The translations under genes and the position numbers were made by a program. From positions 1 through 64,000 of the forward strand of contig NZ_JAKLUA010000012.1 in assembly GCF_022012435.1 (NCBI RefSeq): DNA of 64,000 nucleotides, written 5' to 3'. The notes under the pieces were generated by a model. That model searched no databases. It was not told the origin of the DNA and saw nothing but the letters and a program-made list of their open reading frames with translations. The DNA comes from Bradyrhizobium zhengyangense. Its GTDB lineage: Bacteria > Pseudomonadota > Alphaproteobacteria > Rhizobiales > Xanthobacteraceae. Positions 9,115 through 17,913 of this stretch are shown here, piece by piece (positions within the stretch are counted from its first letter, which is position 1; each line of letters begins with the position of its first letter).

Positions 9115-9316
9115 CCTCTGCTCCCCAAGGCTCCCGAGAAGCCTCCTCACATCTCGGACCGTCTGCGACACTCCCATGTCGAGCTGGTCCGACGCTGTCC
9201 TTGCGAGTGCTGTGCCAACGCAGAGCGGAGGGGTTAGGCGATTGAATAGGTTGAGTAAATTTGTTTCCTCCGATGTCAGCGCCCGTTGTCGCTGAGGAGC
9301 GAAACTGCCGTGTGCC

Positions 9317-9350
9317 GGCAGATTTTGCCGGGCCGTTTACGCGTCGTTAA
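9317..9350. promoter_or_regulatory. Divergent flgI/fliX control region
   Basis: The stretch between flgI and fliX holds GGCAGATTTTGCC (9317-9329), an element shared with other flagellar intergenic regions here, and TTTA-N7-TTAA followed by CCAT (9336-9350), a near match to the CtrA consensus. fliX begins 46 bases downstream. Binding is inferred. Confidence 0.5.
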
Positions 9351-9395
9351 CCATAATGCGGCGAATGTGGCGCATCGATCACCCGGATTGCTTCG

Positions 9396-9809
9396 ATGCG
9401 CATCTACGGACCGAATGGCACCACGCTAGGGACGCCGGCCAGCCAGGCCAGGCGGACGAGCTCCGGCACCTTCGTGCTGCCGGATACCTCGTCGGCGCAG
9501 GAGACGCGCAGCGCGGCTGCGCCGAAGGCCACCGCCAACATCGACGGGCTGCTTGCACTCCAAGGTATCGAGGAAGATCCGGTCGAACGCCGGAAGCGTT
9601 CGGTTGCCCGCGGCAAGACCGCGCTCGACGTGCTCGACAATCTCAAGATGGGACTGTTGTCGGGCAATCTCGATAAGTCGACCGTGATGCGGCTGCGTGA
9701 TGCGGCGGCAAACCTGAAGTCGTCCTCTGGCGATCCTGGCCTGGATTCCGTCCTGTCCGAGATCGAGCTGCGCGTCGAGGTCGAGCTGGCGAAGGCCGGG
9801 CAGGGCTGA
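9396..9809 (+). CDS. fliX: Flagellar assembly regulator FliX
   Basis: A 137-aa protein of the FliX family, which in Caulobacter links early basal-body assembly to sigma-54/FlbD-dependent late gene expression. It begins MRIYGPNGT, as the family does, has a disordered Ser/Thr-rich stretch (15-45), and a helical C-terminal domain with DGLLALQGIEEDPVERRKRSVARGKTALDVLD-type sequence. Arranged divergently from flgI with a shared control region. It ends three bases before the convergent HxlR gene. Confidence 0.92.
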   Translation: MRIYGPNGTTLGTPASQARRTSSGTFVLPDTSSAQETRSAAAPKATANIDGLLALQGIEEDPVERRKRSVARGKTALDVLDNLKMGLLSGNLDKSTVMRLRDAAANLKSSSGDPGLDSVLSEIELRVEVELAKAGQG

Positions 9810-9812
9810 TCA

Positions 9813-10217
9813 TTATTCAACTAGCTGAGCGTTCGGGGAACGGCTCGACGCCGCTTCCTCCTTTTGCTGCGTGTCGTAGCGGCGCTGGGCGGCGAGCACG
9901 TCTTTCAGATTCTCTTCGGCCCAATCGCGCAGCGGATCGACCGCGGTGGCGAGCGTCACGCCGAGCTGCGTGATCGAATATTCAACAGTCACCGGCACGG
10001 TCGCGATAGCGCGCCGCTTGAGCAGGCCGTCGCGTTCGAGCGACTTGAGAACCTGGCTCAGCATCTTCTGCGAGATCCCTTCAATCGTACGACGTAACTG
10101 ATTGAAGCGCATCGGCTCCTCGCGCAGCAACAGCAGGATCAGCACGGCCCATTTGTCGCCGACCCGATCGAGGATTTGGCGCGTCGGACATTCGGAGGCA
10201 TAGACATTGGGTTTCAT
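9813..10217 (-). CDS. HxlR-family transcriptional regulator
   Basis: A 134-aa winged-helix protein. Family features: an early Cys (SECPTRQILDRVGDKWAVLIL), MRFNQLRRTIEGISQKMLSQVLKSLERDGLLKR recognition helix and wing, and VEYSITQLG. Start ATG 10217; longer in-frame versions lack these features at their N terminus. Transcribed away from the reductase gene at 10364, it probably controls that gene and itself, as such pairs commonly do. The early Cys could sense electrophiles or redox state, as in related regulators. Confidence 0.88.
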   Translation of the reverse strand: MKPNVYASECPTRQILDRVGDKWAVLILLLLREEPMRFNQLRRTIEGISQKMLSQVLKSLERDGLLKRRAIATVPVTVEYSITQLGVTLATAVDPLRDWAEENLKDVLAAQRRYDTQQKEEAASSRSPNAQLVE

Positions 10218-10323
10218 CTCGGGCTCTCGCGCTTGCCTGGCTCGGCATCCGTTGTTGCTGGTTACTCGTGCGTAATCAGGTAAGCACAAAGTGCGCTCTT
10301 AACACCAGCATTCTTTGCGATAT

Positions 10324-10342
10324 CTAGTTACTGTTAGTTACT
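10324..10342. promoter_or_regulatory. Direct repeat upstream of reductase, putative HxlR operator
   Basis: CTAGTTACT (10324-10332) and TTAGTTACT (10334-10342) repeat with a ten-base step, one helical turn, just before the AAAGGAG of the reductase gene and facing the HxlR gene. Role inferred from position. Confidence 0.4.
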
Positions 10343-10363
10343 ATAGCAGCAAAGGAGCCTTCC

Positions 10364-10975
10364 ATGAAAATCGCAGTCGCCGGCGCCTCGGGCCGGGCCG
10401 GGTCGGAGATCACCAAGGAACTGTCCCGTCGCGGTCACGCGGTCACCGCCATTGCCCGGAACCCGGAAAAGATTGCGGCGCTGCCGAACGTCACGCCGAC
10501 CAAGGGCGACGTGCTCGACCGGGCCGCTCTGACGAAGCTCTGGGCCGGGCACGACGTTGCGGTGAGTTCCGTGCACTTCCTGGCGAGCGACCCGCACAAG
10601 CTGATCGGCGCAGCCAAGACGTCCGGCGTCGGGCGTTATCTGGTTGTCGGTGGCGCCGGCAGCCTTGAGGTCGCTCCCGGCGTAAAATTGGTCACAACCC
10701 CCGGGTTTCCCGCCCAATACAAGGCCGAGGCGGAGGCGGGATCCGCGTTCCTCGACCTGCTGCGTCAGGAAAAGGAGCTGAACTGGACCTTCATCTCGCC
10801 ATCGGCGCTGTTCGTCGAGGAGGCGCGGACGGGCAAGTTCCGACTCGGCACCGACCGGCTTCTCGCAGATGCGAACGGCAAGAGCTGGATCAGCTTCGCC
10901 GACTACGCCATCGCGCTCGCCGATGAGATCGAGAAACCCGCCCATCAGAGGCAGCGTTTTACGGTCGGCTACTAG
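10364..10975 (+). CDS. NAD(P)-binding reductase of the NmrA/SDR type
   Basis: A 203-aa Rossmann protein with the dinucleotide motif VAGASGRAGSEI at residues 4-15. The sequence follows the short atypical SDR type (NAD(P)H-binding, NmrA-like): VTAIARNPEK, a DVLDRAALTKLWAGHDVAVSS strand and FISPSALF near residue 144. It lacks the classical YxxxK pair. Substrate unknown; family members include quinone and flavin-type reductases. AAAGGAGCC precedes ATG 10364. Divergent from the HxlR regulator, which probably controls it. Confidence 0.85.
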   Translation: MKIAVAGASGRAGSEITKELSRRGHAVTAIARNPEKIAALPNVTPTKGDVLDRAALTKLWAGHDVAVSSVHFLASDPHKLIGAAKTSGVGRYLVVGGAGSLEVAPGVKLVTTPGFPAQYKAEAEAGSAFLDLLRQEKELNWTFISPSALFVEEARTGKFRLGTDRLLADANGKSWISFADYAIALADEIEKPAHQRQRFTVGY

Positions 10976-11146
10976 GCTTTTGGCCGCCCCCGGGCTTCTC
11001 CCGGATAAACCTTCCTGTGCAAGGGCTTGGGGGCGGTAACTGCGCCATTAAGGAAATATTGTCTGTCACAAGGGGTAGCTATATAAGCCCCGGCTCAACG
11101 GACCCCGTTCCGTTCGCGAGTCGTTGCTTAAAAAGATAGGCCGCCC

Positions 11147-11557
11147 TTGGAAAAGTTGAAAAACTACCGACCGACCGAAAAAGAGCCTTTCATGAACGAC
11201 CGGCAGAAGGAGTACTTCCGTTTGAAGCTCCTCGCCTGGAAGGATGAGATCCTCAAAGAGTCCAAGCTCACCCTGCAAGCCCTGCAGGAGGAGAACGTGA
11301 ACCACCCCGATCTCGCTGATCGGGCATCGTCCGAAACCGACCGTGCCATCGAACTCCGCGCCCGCGACCGCCAGCGCAAGTTGATCGCCAAGATCGACGC
11401 CGCGCTCCAGCGCATCGAGGACAACACCTACGGCTATTGCGAGGATACCGGCGAGCCAATCTCGTTGAAACGGCTCGAGGCCCGGCCCATCGCGACGCTC
11501 TCGGTGGAAGCGCAGGAGCGCCACGAGAAACGCGAGAAGGTCTATCGCGACGAATAG
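11147..11557 (+). CDS. dksA: DksA-family RNA polymerase-binding protein with most Cys lost
   Basis: A 136-aa DksA/TraR protein acting with RNA polymerase. Residues 1-20 contain the EKEPFMN segment conserved in DksA, so the TTG start at 11147 is preferred over ATG 11192. The coiled coil (about 25-90) includes DLADRASSETDRAIELR with the acidic tip region. The zinc-finger region at about 97-125 has YCEDTGEPISLKRLEARP but only one of four Cys: the others are Thr, Ser and Ala. Such low-Cys DksA forms work without zinc in other bacteria. A strong terminator follows. Confidence 0.9.
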   Translation: MEKLKNYRPTEKEPFMNDRQKEYFRLKLLAWKDEILKESKLTLQALQEENVNHPDLADRASSETDRAIELRARDRQRKLIAKIDAALQRIEDNTYGYCEDTGEPISLKRLEARPIATLSVEAQERHEKREKVYRDE

Positions 11558-11562
11558 AATCC

Positions 11563-11590
11563 GAGCCGCAGAGATGCGGCTCTTTGTTTT
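11563..11590 (+). terminator. Rho-independent terminator of dksA
   Basis: GAGCCGCA, a GAGA loop and TGCGGCTC form a perfect 8-bp stem followed by TTTGTTTTT. Confidence 0.9.
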
Positions 11591-12157
11591 TGGACTATGC
11601 CGCCACCCAAAGAACGGGTCGATCGCGGTTTAAGAACGAGTCGGTTGGTGCGAAGGCACATTTGCAACCGGCGGGCAGCGCGTGGTTAGAATATACGCGG
11701 AGTTCATGAGCCGCCAGAAGATGAAGGTCTCCTACACTCGCTTTTCGGCATTCGTTGCCGAACTTGGATTTGCCCGGGACGCGGACACCCGACGTCTGAA
11801 GAGACGGTGACGAGCGGGTTTGATGACGCCGCGCCCGACGAAACCAGTTCCGTCAACGCATCTTTTGCGCACAAACCCCGCCGATGCTGCGACCAACGGG
11901 CTTATTGCCAACACAGGTTAATCCCCCTAAGGTCTACCCCGCCAGCGAGAACAACGAATACGTGTCGCAGGGGAATCCCCTGCGAGGGAGATGCTCATGC
12001 CGCCGGCAGACGCCGCACCGTAGCGCTTCGGCGAGGGGCCAGGCTTTGGCTGCTGCCCCCACCTCCAGAACGGAGAATTCGAGACTTCAGGACGAGCGAA
12101 CTCGCCGTGCGCGGGTTCGCCACGACACGACGCGACCTATCGGTAGGGAGAGGCGAG
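11591..12157. other. Gene-poor stretch between dksA and AraC regulator
   Basis: About 570 bases with no gene I can support. Several frames are open but lack recognisable sequence or a ribosome binding site. The plus-frame that continues into the AraC regulator is open from 11807, but its N-terminal part looks random. Confidence 0.5.
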
Positions 12158-13186
12158 GTGGGACGGGCCTGGACTACGCAAGACGACGTTCGGTTGCGCT
12201 CCGAGCGCTTCAACAGCATCGAAACTCTGAAGAACCCGATCGGCAACTCCCAGATCGAAATCGTTCAACTCGGGCGGGGAAGGCTTTCTGGCGAGCTCCT
12301 GCATGGACGGATCGAGGACGTCGCTTTCAGTCGCGGGCAGTTCTCCCTCAGCGTACGCGCCACCGGCGTATTCAGCCCGGACAAGATCGTCGTCGGGACC
12401 CTCCTGGCCTGCGTTGGAGGATCCCGTAGCCTGGGCGACACCGTCGTCCCGGGGGACGTCCTCATGCATCCACCCGGAGCCGAGCATGATAGGCTCTACG
12501 AAGGCGCTGCACGGTTCGCAGGCGTGATGTGCGACCCCGCGGAGATTTTGGACTTGTTCGTGGCCGAGGAGCATGTCTCGGATCCGGAGTTCTGGACCAA
12601 ACGCCGACACTTTCGCTTCACGGATCGCCGTACTGGCGCGCTCGGCGCGTTATTGGCGCTGCTTGCGGGCCGGCTGCAACATGGCGGCATCCCTCAAGGG
12701 GCGGCCGCGGAGTATTGGAAGCGCTCGGTCCTCGACGCCTTCATCGGTCCCGTCGCGATGGAGCCGGGGGCCGGCAGGGAGCGGCCCGTCGCGTCGTCGA
12801 CGAGGATCGTCCACGACGTCGAAAGATACCTCCATAAATACGGTAATCGGGCCGTCCACGTCTCCGAGATCTGCGAGAAGCTCAAGCTCAAGCGACGAAC
12901 CCTGTATCGCGCCTTCGACGAGGCCCTCGGGATCGGACCGATCGAATTTCTGAGGGCGAAGCGGCTGTCCATGGTCCATCTCCGCCTGCGACAGGCAAGT
13001 CCCGATGAGACCGGCGTCCTCGATGTCGCGACCGAGCTCGGCTTCCTCGAATTCGGTCGCTTTGCGCAGCAGTATCGGGCGCTCTTCGGCGAATACCCTC
13101 GCGAGACGCTTCACCGCAACGCTCGCAAGAAGCGGCCCGATCTAAAAACGTCCTCTTCCCCTGACGATTTGGCACGATTCGCATAA
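12158..13186 (+). CDS. AraC-family transcriptional regulator
   Basis: A 342-aa regulator starting at GTG 12158 after GGGAG; longer in-frame versions have no conserved content. The C-terminal 100 residues hold two HTH units: AVHVSEICEKLKLKRRTLYRAFDEALGIGPIEFLRAKRL and VLDVATELGFLEFGRFAQQYRALFGEYPRETL, an AraC/XylS domain. The N-terminal 200 residues form a ligand or dimer domain with a cupin-like VVPGDVLMHPPGAEHD. It lies upstream of the secreted protein and the sulfatase operon on the same strand, so it is a candidate regulator of them. Confidence 0.9.
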   Translation: MGRAWTTQDDVRLRSERFNSIETLKNPIGNSQIEIVQLGRGRLSGELLHGRIEDVAFSRGQFSLSVRATGVFSPDKIVVGTLLACVGGSRSLGDTVVPGDVLMHPPGAEHDRLYEGAARFAGVMCDPAEILDLFVAEEHVSDPEFWTKRRHFRFTDRRTGALGALLALLAGRLQHGGIPQGAAAEYWKRSVLDAFIGPVAMEPGAGRERPVASSTRIVHDVERYLHKYGNRAVHVSEICEKLKLKRRTLYRAFDEALGIGPIEFLRAKRLSMVHLRLRQASPDETGVLDVATELGFLEFGRFAQQYRALFGEYPRETLHRNARKKRPDLKTSSSPDDLARFA

Positions 13187-13291
13187 CGCCGCGATCGCGT
13201 CCGAGTTTAAGCTACGCCCACGTAGTTTGCGTAACTATGCTTACCAGAATTCTTATTTCGGCCCGGGGCGACCCCGGAGGGAATTGGAAGC

Positions 13292-13822
13292 ATGCGTGAC
13301 ATTGTTTGCGGCACTGTCCGTCGTTCAGTCTCGATCTCACTCTTCACAATCTCACTGACCGTTTCATCGCTGGATAAGGTCGCGGCGGCTCCCCTGCCTC
13401 CGCCAACGGTCATCCAGGCGCCAGATACAAGTTCCGCTGCCATCGAGGTACGAGCCGCCGCACGGGGAGGGCGTGCAGTCGTCGGGCCGCGAGGCGGTGC
13501 GGTGGTACACCGAGGCGGCGCCGTCGTCGGACCCCGAGGAGCGGCATACCGCGGCCGCACGGCGGTAGTCGGGCCACGCGGCAACGTGGCGGTGCGACGA
13601 ACGACGGTCGTTCGGCCGGGCTATAATGGCGGCGGTGTCCGTTGGGCGCGCCCCGGCTGGTATCGGTGGCCCGCCGGTGGCGCGATTGCGGCAGGAGCCG
13701 CGATCGGCGTCGTTACCGCTGCGACCGCAGCGGCGTGGGCCGGTGCTGCGCCGGCGCCCGGCATGTGCTGGTACTACACGGATCCCTCCCGCACGCAGGG
13801 CTTCTGGGATTATTGCCAGTAG
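13292..13822 (+). CDS. Secreted Gly/Arg/Val repeat protein
   Basis: A 176-aa protein of unknown function. An N-terminal signal (residues 1-33, ending AAAAP) precedes a repeat section at about 57-100 with several copies of (G)GxAVVGPRG, strongly basic and Gly-rich. A second hydrophobic, Ala/Gly-rich segment (about 128-150) could be a glycine-zipper-like membrane stretch. It ends PGMCWYYTDPSRTQGFWDYCQ, with two Cys that might pair. The gene stops nine bases before the formylglycine-generating enzyme gene, so it may be the first gene of that operon. Confidence 0.7.
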   Translation: MRDIVCGTVRRSVSISLFTISLTVSSLDKVAAAPLPPPTVIQAPDTSSAAIEVRAAARGGRAVVGPRGGAVVHRGGAVVGPRGAAYRGRTAVVGPRGNVAVRRTTVVRPGYNGGGVRWARPGWYRWPAGGAIAAGAAIGVVTAATAAAWAGAAPAPGMCWYYTDPSRTQGFWDYCQ

Positions 13823-13831
13823 CCGCAGCGG

Positions 13832-14821
13832 ATGGGCGCCATCATGTTGCAGGCAGAGAGCGATCATGATCGTCAAGGTGAGGCATCGACCGACGACATG
13901 ATCTGGATTCCCGGCGGCATGTTCCGAATGGGGTCCGACCATCACTATCCCGAAGAGGCTCCGAGCCACAGGGCCGTCGTGGACGGCTTCTGGATCGATC
14001 GCACCCCGGTAACCAACCGGCAGTTCAAGGCGTTCGTCAACGCGACCGGCCACGTCACCACGGCGCAGATCGTTCCGGATCCGAAGGACTATCCCGGCGC
14101 CCGGCCGGAGATGATTTATGCGGGCTCGCTTGTGTTCTCGCCCCCATCGCTGGTGACCGATCTCAACGACTGGAGCCAGTGGTGGACTTTCATGAAGGGC
14201 GCGACCTGGCGTCGCCCTTACGGTCCCAAGAGCAATATCAAGGATCTGGACGACCATCCGGTCGTCCATGTGTCCTACAGCGACGCGCTGGCCTACGCGA
14301 ATTGGGCCGGCAAGGATTTGCCGACTGAAGCCGAGTGGGAATTCGCCGCGCGCGGCGGACTCGACGGCGAAGATTTCGCCTGGGGCAACGCATTCAATCC
14401 GGGCGGCCGGCACATGGCCAACACCTGGCAGGGGATCTTCCCGCTGGAAAACCGCTGCGAGGACGGCTTCGAACGCACCTCGCCGGTGACGGCTTTCCCG
14501 CCCAACGGATACGGCGTCCACGACATGATAGGCAACGTTTGGGAATGGACTGCCGATTGGTGGTCGGCCCGGCATGATGCCGATGCGCACAAGGCTTGTT
14601 GCACCCCGCAAAATCCGCGCGGAGGTCCCGAGAGCGCCAGCTTCGATTCCTGCCAGCCTCACATCAAGATCCCAAGGAAAGTCTTGAAGGGAGGCTCGCA
14701 TCTTTGCGCGCCCAATTACTGCCGTCGCTACAGGCCTGCGGCGCGCCATGCGGAGCCTATCGATACCTCAACCAGTCACGTCGGTTTCCGATGCGTCGTT
14801 AGAAAGGGGAGTGAACGATGA
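13832..14821 (+). CDS. Formylglycine-generating enzyme (sulfatase-modifying factor)
   Basis: A 329-aa SUMF1/FGE-family protein that converts a Cys in sulfatases to formylglycine with O2. Domain hallmarks: IPGGMFRMGSDHHYPEEAPSH (about 26-46), GFWIDRTPVTNRQFKAFV, HVSYSDALAYANWAGKDLPTEAEWEFAARGG, GNVWEWT and the C-terminal VGFRCV. The active-site pair is present: CAPNYC near 292-297, with the same spacing as the two catalytic Cys of human SUMF1, so this is a true FGE rather than an inactive relative. Its stop overlaps the sulfatase start (ATGA), strongly implying that the next gene's product is its substrate. Confidence 0.95.
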   Translation: MGAIMLQAESDHDRQGEASTDDMIWIPGGMFRMGSDHHYPEEAPSHRAVVDGFWIDRTPVTNRQFKAFVNATGHVTTAQIVPDPKDYPGARPEMIYAGSLVFSPPSLVTDLNDWSQWWTFMKGATWRRPYGPKSNIKDLDDHPVVHVSYSDALAYANWAGKDLPTEAEWEFAARGGLDGEDFAWGNAFNPGGRHMANTWQGIFPLENRCEDGFERTSPVTAFPPNGYGVHDMIGNVWEWTADWWSARHDADAHKACCTPQNPRGGPESASFDSCQPHIKIPRKVLKGGSHLCAPNYCRRYRPAARHAEPIDTSTSHVGFRCVVRKGSER

Positions 14822-16494
14822 GCGAAAAGAAGCAGTCAAATCCCAATCGCCGCAGCATCCTTCTGAGCGGAACGGCGCTCGTCGCAGCGTCGATTGCAAC
14901 CGACGCGTTCGCGCAGGCGCAGAAGGCCGCACCAGGTTCTCCCGCTGCGACCGCAGGTCCATCCGGCCGCAGGCCGAACATCCTCGTCATATTCGGCGAC
15001 GACATCGGCCAGAGCAACGTCAGCGCCTATTCTTTCGGGCTGATGGGCTACCGGACGCCCAACATCGACCGGATCGCCCGCGAAGGCATGATGTTCACCG
15101 ACTACTATGCCGAGCAGAGTTGCACGGCCGGACGGTCGAGCTTCATCACGGGACAATGCACTCTTCGCACCGGGCTATCGAAAGTCGGCATGCCGGGCGC
15201 GACGGTCGGACTGCAGGCACGCGACGTCACCATCGCCGAAGTGCTGAAGCCGCTCGGCTATGCCACGGGCCAATTCGGCAAGAACCACCTCGGAGACCGC
15301 AACGAGTACCTTCCGACTGTGCACGGCTTCGACGAGTTCTTCGGCAACCTCTACCATCTGAATGCCGAAGAGGATCCGGAATCCCGCACTTACCCGCGCG
15401 ATCCGCGGTTTCTTGCAACGCTCGGCCCACGGGGCGTCCTGCGCTGCAAGGCCTCGGACCGGGACGATCAGACCGAGCAGCCGCGCTGGGGACGGGTCGG
15501 CAAGCAGACGATCGAGGATACCGGGCCTCTCACCAGGAAGCGCATGGAAACGGTCGACGACGAAACCTCGGCGGCCGCGATCGACTTCATGCAACGGCAG
15601 ACACGGGCGAACACGCCCTTCTTCTGCTGGTTCAACTCGACCCGCATGCACTTCCGCACACATGTGCGGGACTCGCATCGTGACCAGCCCGGCCTGACCT
15701 CGAGGACCGAATACGCCGACGGCATGATCGAGCACGATGCGGTCGTCGGGAATATCCTCAAAGCACTCGACGATCTCGGCATCGCGAACGACACCATCGT
15801 GCTCTACACGACGGACAACGGCCCGCATCAGAATTCCTGGCCGGATGCCGGAACGACGCCGTTCCGCAGCGAGAAAAACACCAATTGGGAGGGCGCGTTC
15901 CGCGTGCCCTGCATGATCCGCTGGCCGGGCCACATTCAGCCGGGCTCCGTGTCGAACGACATCGTCAGCGGCCTCGACTGGATGCCCACGCTGCTTGCCG
16001 CGGCGGGCGAGCCAGACATCAAAAGCAAGCTGCTCAACGGCTATGACGTAGCGGGCAAGACCTTCAAGGTCCACCTCGATGGCTACAATCAACTGCCATA
16101 CCTCACGGGTCAGCAACCGAACGGCGCGCGCAAGGAGTTCGTCTACTTCGATGACGACGGCGATCTCGTCGCCATGCGTTACGAAAACTGGAAGATCGTG
16201 TTCGACGAGCAGCGCGCGACTGGCACCATGCGAATCTGGGCCGAGCCGTTCACCAAACTCCGGGTTCCCAAAATGTTTGACTTACGGTCCGACCCGTTCG
16301 AACGGGCCGATATCACTTCGAATTCCTACTACGACTGGTTCATGTCGAACCCGGCGCCGTTCCTGGCCTCGCAATCGATCGTCGGGCCATTTCTCGCGAC
16401 CTTCAAGGATTACCCGCCGAGCCAGCGGCCCTCGAGCTTCAGCATCGATCAGTTGGTCGAGAAGATGCAGAAGAATTTAGAGCCGGCGCATTAG
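14818..16494 (+). CDS. Cys-type sulfatase (arylsulfatase family), exported
   Basis: A 558-aa type I sulfatase. Residues 1-33 look like a twin-arginine signal (NRRSILLSGTALVAAS...AFAQA), so folding and Cys conversion would precede export. Metal ligands: NILVIFGDD with Asp61/Asp62 and TTDNGPHQ near 327. The active-site signature CTAGR starts at Cys102, matching C-x-(P/A)-x-R. GKNHLGD supplies the Lys/His pair. Substrate cannot be told; closest in style to arylsulfatase A/choline sulfatase-like enzymes. Translationally coupled to the FGE gene. Confidence 0.95.
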   Translation: MSEKKQSNPNRRSILLSGTALVAASIATDAFAQAQKAAPGSPAATAGPSGRRPNILVIFGDDIGQSNVSAYSFGLMGYRTPNIDRIAREGMMFTDYYAEQSCTAGRSSFITGQCTLRTGLSKVGMPGATVGLQARDVTIAEVLKPLGYATGQFGKNHLGDRNEYLPTVHGFDEFFGNLYHLNAEEDPESRTYPRDPRFLATLGPRGVLRCKASDRDDQTEQPRWGRVGKQTIEDTGPLTRKRMETVDDETSAAAIDFMQRQTRANTPFFCWFNSTRMHFRTHVRDSHRDQPGLTSRTEYADGMIEHDAVVGNILKALDDLGIANDTIVLYTTDNGPHQNSWPDAGTTPFRSEKNTNWEGAFRVPCMIRWPGHIQPGSVSNDIVSGLDWMPTLLAAAGEPDIKSKLLNGYDVAGKTFKVHLDGYNQLPYLTGQQPNGARKEFVYFDDDGDLVAMRYENWKIVFDEQRATGTMRIWAEPFTKLRVPKMFDLRSDPFERADITSNSYYDWFMSNPAPFLASQSIVGPFLATFKDYPPSQRPSSFSIDQLVEKMQKNLEPAH

Positions 16495-16515
16495 CGCTGA
16501 ATGAGGGAGGCTCCG

Positions 16516-17913
16516 GTGAAAAAAGGACTGCTCGCCGCGTTCGCACTGGTTTGCATTTCGGGCGCCGCCTTCGCGCAGGCTACAGATGACAGCCGCGTGC
16601 GCAGCCGCGCCGTCGAGGCCGTCATCTGGGGCATGCCGGCCGTCAACTTCGACCTGATGTTGCAGGCGGCGCTGAAGGCCGGAGCCAGGGAAAATCAGAT
16701 CGTGTTCTGGTCGCGAATTCCGGATTGGAAGAACCAGACGCTCACGCCCAATCCCAGCACGATCTACCTGATGCCGTTCATCGACACGAAGAGCAACGGC
16801 CCGATGGTGCTCGAAATCCCGCCGGCGCGCGGAGGCGAGATCACCGGCACGATCATGGATGCCTGGCAAGCCGCCCTCGACGACGTGGGACCGGCGGGCG
16901 CAGACAAGGGCAAGGGCGGAAAGTATCTCATCCTTCCGCCGGGCTACGCCGAGAGAACTCCTGACGGCTACATTCCCCTCGCGTCCGACACCAACATGGG
17001 CTACGCGCTGCTGCGCTCGAACGTCGGCAGCGGCAGCGACGTCGACGTCGCCAAAGCGGTCGCCTACGCCAAGCAGATCAAACTCTACCCGTTATCCCAG
17101 GCGGCGGCGCCGCCATCAACGACCTTCATCGACGTCGTCGACGCCACGTATGACAGCACGATCCCCTACGACATCCGCTTTTTCCAGTCGCTCGATCGCT
17201 TCATCCAGCGGGAAACCTGGCTCGAACGCGACAAGGCGATGATCGATCAGGTCAAGGCAATCGGCATCGAGAAGGGCAAACCGTTCGATCCTAATCTTCA
17301 AGCGCAAAAGATGCTCGAGGAGGCGGCCCGAGACGCCCGCTTGTGGCTCGATCTCAGGTACGAAGGCCTCTTCAAGCCGCCCTTCTATGAAGGCGGCCAA
17401 TGGGCGCTGCCGGTCGCGCACGACGTCACCGAAGGGCTGGCGAATCTCTTCACCAAGCCAAACGTCTACCCGGTCGACGACCGCGGCGCGTTCTACTCGT
17501 TCGCATTCTCCAGCGTGAAGCACCTCGGCACCGGCCAATTCTATCTCGTCACGATCCGGGACAAGGAGGGCAAGGCGCTCGACGGGGGAAGCACCTATCG
17601 GCTGACGGTGCCGGCCAACGCCCCGGTCTCTCTCTACTGGTCGGGCACGGTCTACGATCGCGAGACGCATGGACTCGTCAAGGACACGAAGTGGTCGAGC
17701 CGGGGGTCGAATACGCCAGGTCTGCAGACCAATCCCGACGGCTCGGCCGACATCTTCTTCGGCCCGAAGGCTCCAGACGGCAAGGAGTCCAACTGGGTTC
17801 CGACCAAGGCCGGTGGAGGATGGGAGATCATCTTCCGTTTCTACGGTCCGCAGAAGGCCCTCTTCGACAAGACATGGCGGTTGCCGGACATCGAGAGGAT
17901 CGCGGCGCAATGA
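16516..17913 (+). CDS. DUF1254/DUF1214 exported protein
   Basis: A 465-aa protein of the DUF1254 plus DUF1214 type, function unknown. GTG 16516 is chosen because GGGAGG lies five bases upstream and the Sec signal (VKKGLLAAFALVCISGAAFAQA) then starts cleanly; ATG 16501 is the alternative. DUF1254 spans about 30-170 (AVEAVIWGMPAVNFDLM, NPSTIYLMPFIDTK, PMVLEIPP). DUF1214 lies at the C-terminal end (about 340-450) with SLYWSGTVYDRETHGLV and a final FRFYGPQKALFDKTWRLPDIE. Its stop overlaps the next start (ATGA). Confidence 0.9.
   Translation: MKKGLLAAFALVCISGAAFAQATDDSRVRSRAVEAVIWGMPAVNFDLMLQAALKAGARENQIVFWSRIPDWKNQTLTPNPSTIYLMPFIDTKSNGPMVLEIPPARGGEITGTIMDAWQAALDDVGPAGADKGKGGKYLILPPGYAERTPDGYIPLASDTNMGYALLRSNVGSGSDVDVAKAVAYAKQIKLYPLSQAAAPPSTTFIDVVDATYDSTIPYDIRFFQSLDRFIQRETWLERDKAMIDQVKAIGIEKGKPFDPNLQAQKMLEEAARDARLWLDLRYEGLFKPPFYEGGQWALPVAHDVTEGLANLFTKPNVYPVDDRGAFYSFAFSSVKHLGTGQFYLVTIRDKEGKALDGGSTYRLTVPANAPVSLYWSGTVYDRETHGLVKDTKWSSRGSNTPGLQTNPDGSADIFFGPKAPDGKESNWVPTKAGGGWEIIFRFYGPQKALFDKTWRLPDIERIAAQ

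Noticed and set aside
11706..11810. A 34-residue plus-strand frame (MSRQKMKVSYTRFS...)
   Set aside because: No good ribosome binding site, no known family and too short to judge by codon use.
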